Shown here piece by piece: positions 61,950-64,000 of a stretch of DNA of 64,000 nucleotides; position 1 is the stretch's first letter, and the number at the start of each line of letters is the position of its first letter. The translations under genes and the position numbers were made by a program. Below the pieces are notes generated by a model. That model was not told the origin of the DNA. It searched no databases and saw only the letters and a list, made by a program, of their open reading frames with translations. This DNA comes from Pegea sp. RAD2-039 (taxonomy: Eukaryota; Chordata; Thaliacea; Salpida; Salpidae), in assembly GCA_034620365.1 (NCBI GenBank), contig JAQGEQ010000255.1, forward strand, positions 620,001 through 684,000, in the 5' to 3' direction.

Positions 61950-62335
61950 TTCACTTTTAAAGTTCTTGTTGTGTTTGTCAAACAAGAATTAATTAAAAGA
62001 TAGAATTATAAAGATTTAAGCAGTATTTTGCATAAACCATCCACCTACTGAAGCCTTCAAGTTGATTTCAAAGATTTAGTACTTTGCCTCGAAAAATTAA
62101 ACAAATTAATCAAATTAAATCAGGATAGATAATGTTTTTAATAATTTTGTCGAATAATGATAGATAGTTTATAAACTAATAAAAAAGGAAAGGTGGCAGC
62201 TATATTCTTTCTGCTTGTGAATAGTTTAGAATTATAATGGATAGCATCGTAGGCTAAAGTATTTTAAAATTATAATCCACTGTGAACATACACTTTGAAT
62301 GATATTATAGTTGTCGTCTGAATATATTGACATAA
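61950..62335. repeat. Diverged X-derived fragment
   Basis: Matches X at about 6640-7050 and 55820-56220 with clear but weaker identity (shared blocks TTGTTGTGTTTGTCAA, CATAAACCATCCACCTACT, ATATTATAGTTGTCGTCTGA) and several deletions. It is older than the copy 1/copy 5 split. Confidence 0.75.
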
Positions 62336-64000
62336 GCTTTGCAACTCACAATTTTACCATTAGAGTAAACACTTGCAAGTAAATGTACTAGAAAAGTTAA
62401 TTTTTTAAATTGTTGGTTTGTTCCGTAATATAACCAAACCTTTGACCGCTGAGGTTTTATATAAAGTAACAAGCAAGAAGCTCAATTTTAAAGTATTTAA
62501 TTGACTTGACCACTTATTTCTTTTGTTTCTGACTAAACTATTGCTTCACCAAATTCTCTTTTAGCAGAATCAAAAATTTCAAGATTCACTCTTTATTATA
62601 AAGTTTTAAACAAATTTGAATTTACTATTTAGTTTGAGAAATAATATTTTTGTGGAAATTTGATACAACTATTTTTACTTCAAAATTCCCCTAAACTAAA
62701 TTTATATACTTAAATTTTTTCTTTCTAATTCTTCTTTGTCTTTATGATGACATCATCAACGAAAATGTAGTACATAGAAATATATAAATAATAACAAAAA
62801 CTTATTTTGAAAAAAAACGCTTTGTGTGGCTTAACTGTTGCTACGACAAAAGAAATAATAAAAAAACTTCGTATAATCACTTCTTTAAAAACCGTTTATT
62901 TTGTAGAACTTCGTTAATTATTGTTTCAAAGATCTCAAACTATTATTACGTAATTATTAAAATATAATAAAGTAAAAAACTGCCTTTATGCCTCATTACT
63001 AAAGATGGCGTCAGTCACCAATGTATCTTCGTAAGTTTATACTTAGTTACGTCACAGACTGCTTATTGATCGATTAAATGTTTATTAGTGTGGCCACTAC
63101 AAAATAAGTGACGTTGTCACTAATATAATGACAAACCTTTTAAGTTCATATCTTGTGTTGCCGTGTCTTGACGTCATCATAGCTTACATTTGTGAAAAAT
63201 CTCCTATGATAACTGTATTACGAAAGGTTATGCTCATGTTGTAGATAACACATCACTAGATGGAGCTATGTCGGCAATTGTATAAGAATTTATAAGTATT
63301 TTAAAATTTATTGATAATAAATACTAAGATTAGATTAGATAACATTTTTTAATCTTTTAATTAAAATATCCCAGCAGTGAAAAACGGTTTAACATTTATT
63401 TACAAAATTTTATAAATAATAATAAATAATAGATAGATCATAAAATAAATAATAATCATTAAACTTTATAATAATATTATAAAGTCACTGCCATAACATA
63501 CAACTTGATTATAATATATTATTTAGTTTATATAACGTTTAGTCGTTGTTTATAAACAAAATTTTTAAGAAACTTTAAATTATATTAATCTTTATTTGCT
63601 GATGATAAGTATGTCCTATAGATCAGGTAAAAAGATTAAAAAAGACTTCTTATTCTCGATATGTTTTGGCGGCTAAGTTTAGTCTGAAGTTTTTAGAAAA
63701 TTTGAAATTTTTTGACTTTTCCCAAAAATAAATTTTGCTTCGATTCAAGCTTTCTTGTTTTTCTTATAATCTGACTACAGAATTTTTGTTTAGATTTTAT
63801 TAATAATAAATAAAGTGACTTAACTTACACTTAAAAAAGTTATAAAATAAAACTTAGATTGTATGAAATAGACTCAATAGACTCAATTATTAAACTTTAA
63901 CAAGTAATAATATCGTTTTACATTGATGTAAATTGATCAAGTTGATTTTATTTCATTTATTGTCGAAAATGTGTGAAGCAACAATTTTACTGCGCGATAT
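62336..64000. other. AT-rich right end with a promoter-like island
   Basis: AT-rich, no homologue in this window. Around 63000-63240 the composition becomes less AT-rich and carries several CRE-like sites (TTACGTCAC about 63049, GTGACGTTGTCAC about 63109, TTGACGTCATC about 63169). A short possible first exon lies at 63005-63030. The last 750 bp are AT-rich with nothing I can support. Confidence 0.4.
63005..63030 (+). CDS. Possible first coding exon (very short)
   Basis: AAAGATGGCGTCAGTC gives a strong start context. The frame reads MASVTNVS and meets a consensus donor GTAAGT at 63031. AAGATGGCG is also a YY1-type motif found at promoters. No partner exon is identified before the window ends, so this rests on two short signals only. 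Confidence 0.2.

Overview
The window reads as AT-rich nuclear DNA of an invertebrate-like animal. The evidence is a non-LTR retrotransposon of the CR1 clade with a PHD-finger ORF1, a spliced Polycomb-type RING gene with short GT-AG introns (51-293 bp), and very little other dense coding. I cannot name the lineage. No rRNA, tRNA, CRISPR array or bacterial-style operon was seen.

Most of the window (1-59312) is a tandem array of large, imperfect, same-orientation units differing by a few percent by eye. Each unit has a common left part (L, about 5.5 kb) followed by one of two alternative tails, X (about 4.4 kb) or Y (about 6.6 kb). The layout is: copy 1 = L+X (1-9936); copy 2 = 5'-truncated L+Y (9937-24777); copy 3 = L+Y (24778-36961); copy 4 = L with two internal losses+Y (36962-47626); copy 5 = L interrupted by a gene, then X, then a stray piece of L (47627-59312). 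From 59313 to 64000 the sequence is mostly single-copy here, with only old, diverged echoes of the array.

The clearest host gene is at 50790-53787 (+). It has seven exons and a predicted 764-aa protein. An N-terminal C3HC4 RING has the cysteine/histidine spacing of the PCGF/BMI1/Psc family. It is followed by a candidate RAWUL-like segment and a long charged tail carrying two SUMO-interaction-like motifs and a basic nuclear-localisation cluster. The gene replaces about 1 kb of L inside copy 5. Its start codon lies at the left junction and an AATAAA lies at the right junction.

The same slot of L in copies 1-4 carries an antisense two-exon coding remnant, broken differently in each copy. Other short exon-like stretches recur in the units: two adjacent minus-strand ORFs near the end of L, an acidic minus-strand exon with two diverged paralogues, and a plus-strand terminal exon pair. 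They look like decayed pieces of older, repeatedly duplicated genes, but I recognise none of them.

A nearly intact 4.5-kb CR1-like element (18921-23431) sits in the Y tail of copy 2. Copies 3 and 4 keep the matching empty site, so it inserted after those copies formed. Its ORF2 is open except for one in-frame TGA. Older 5'-truncated CR1 fragments are shared by copies 2, 3 and 4 and therefore predate the Y-unit duplication.
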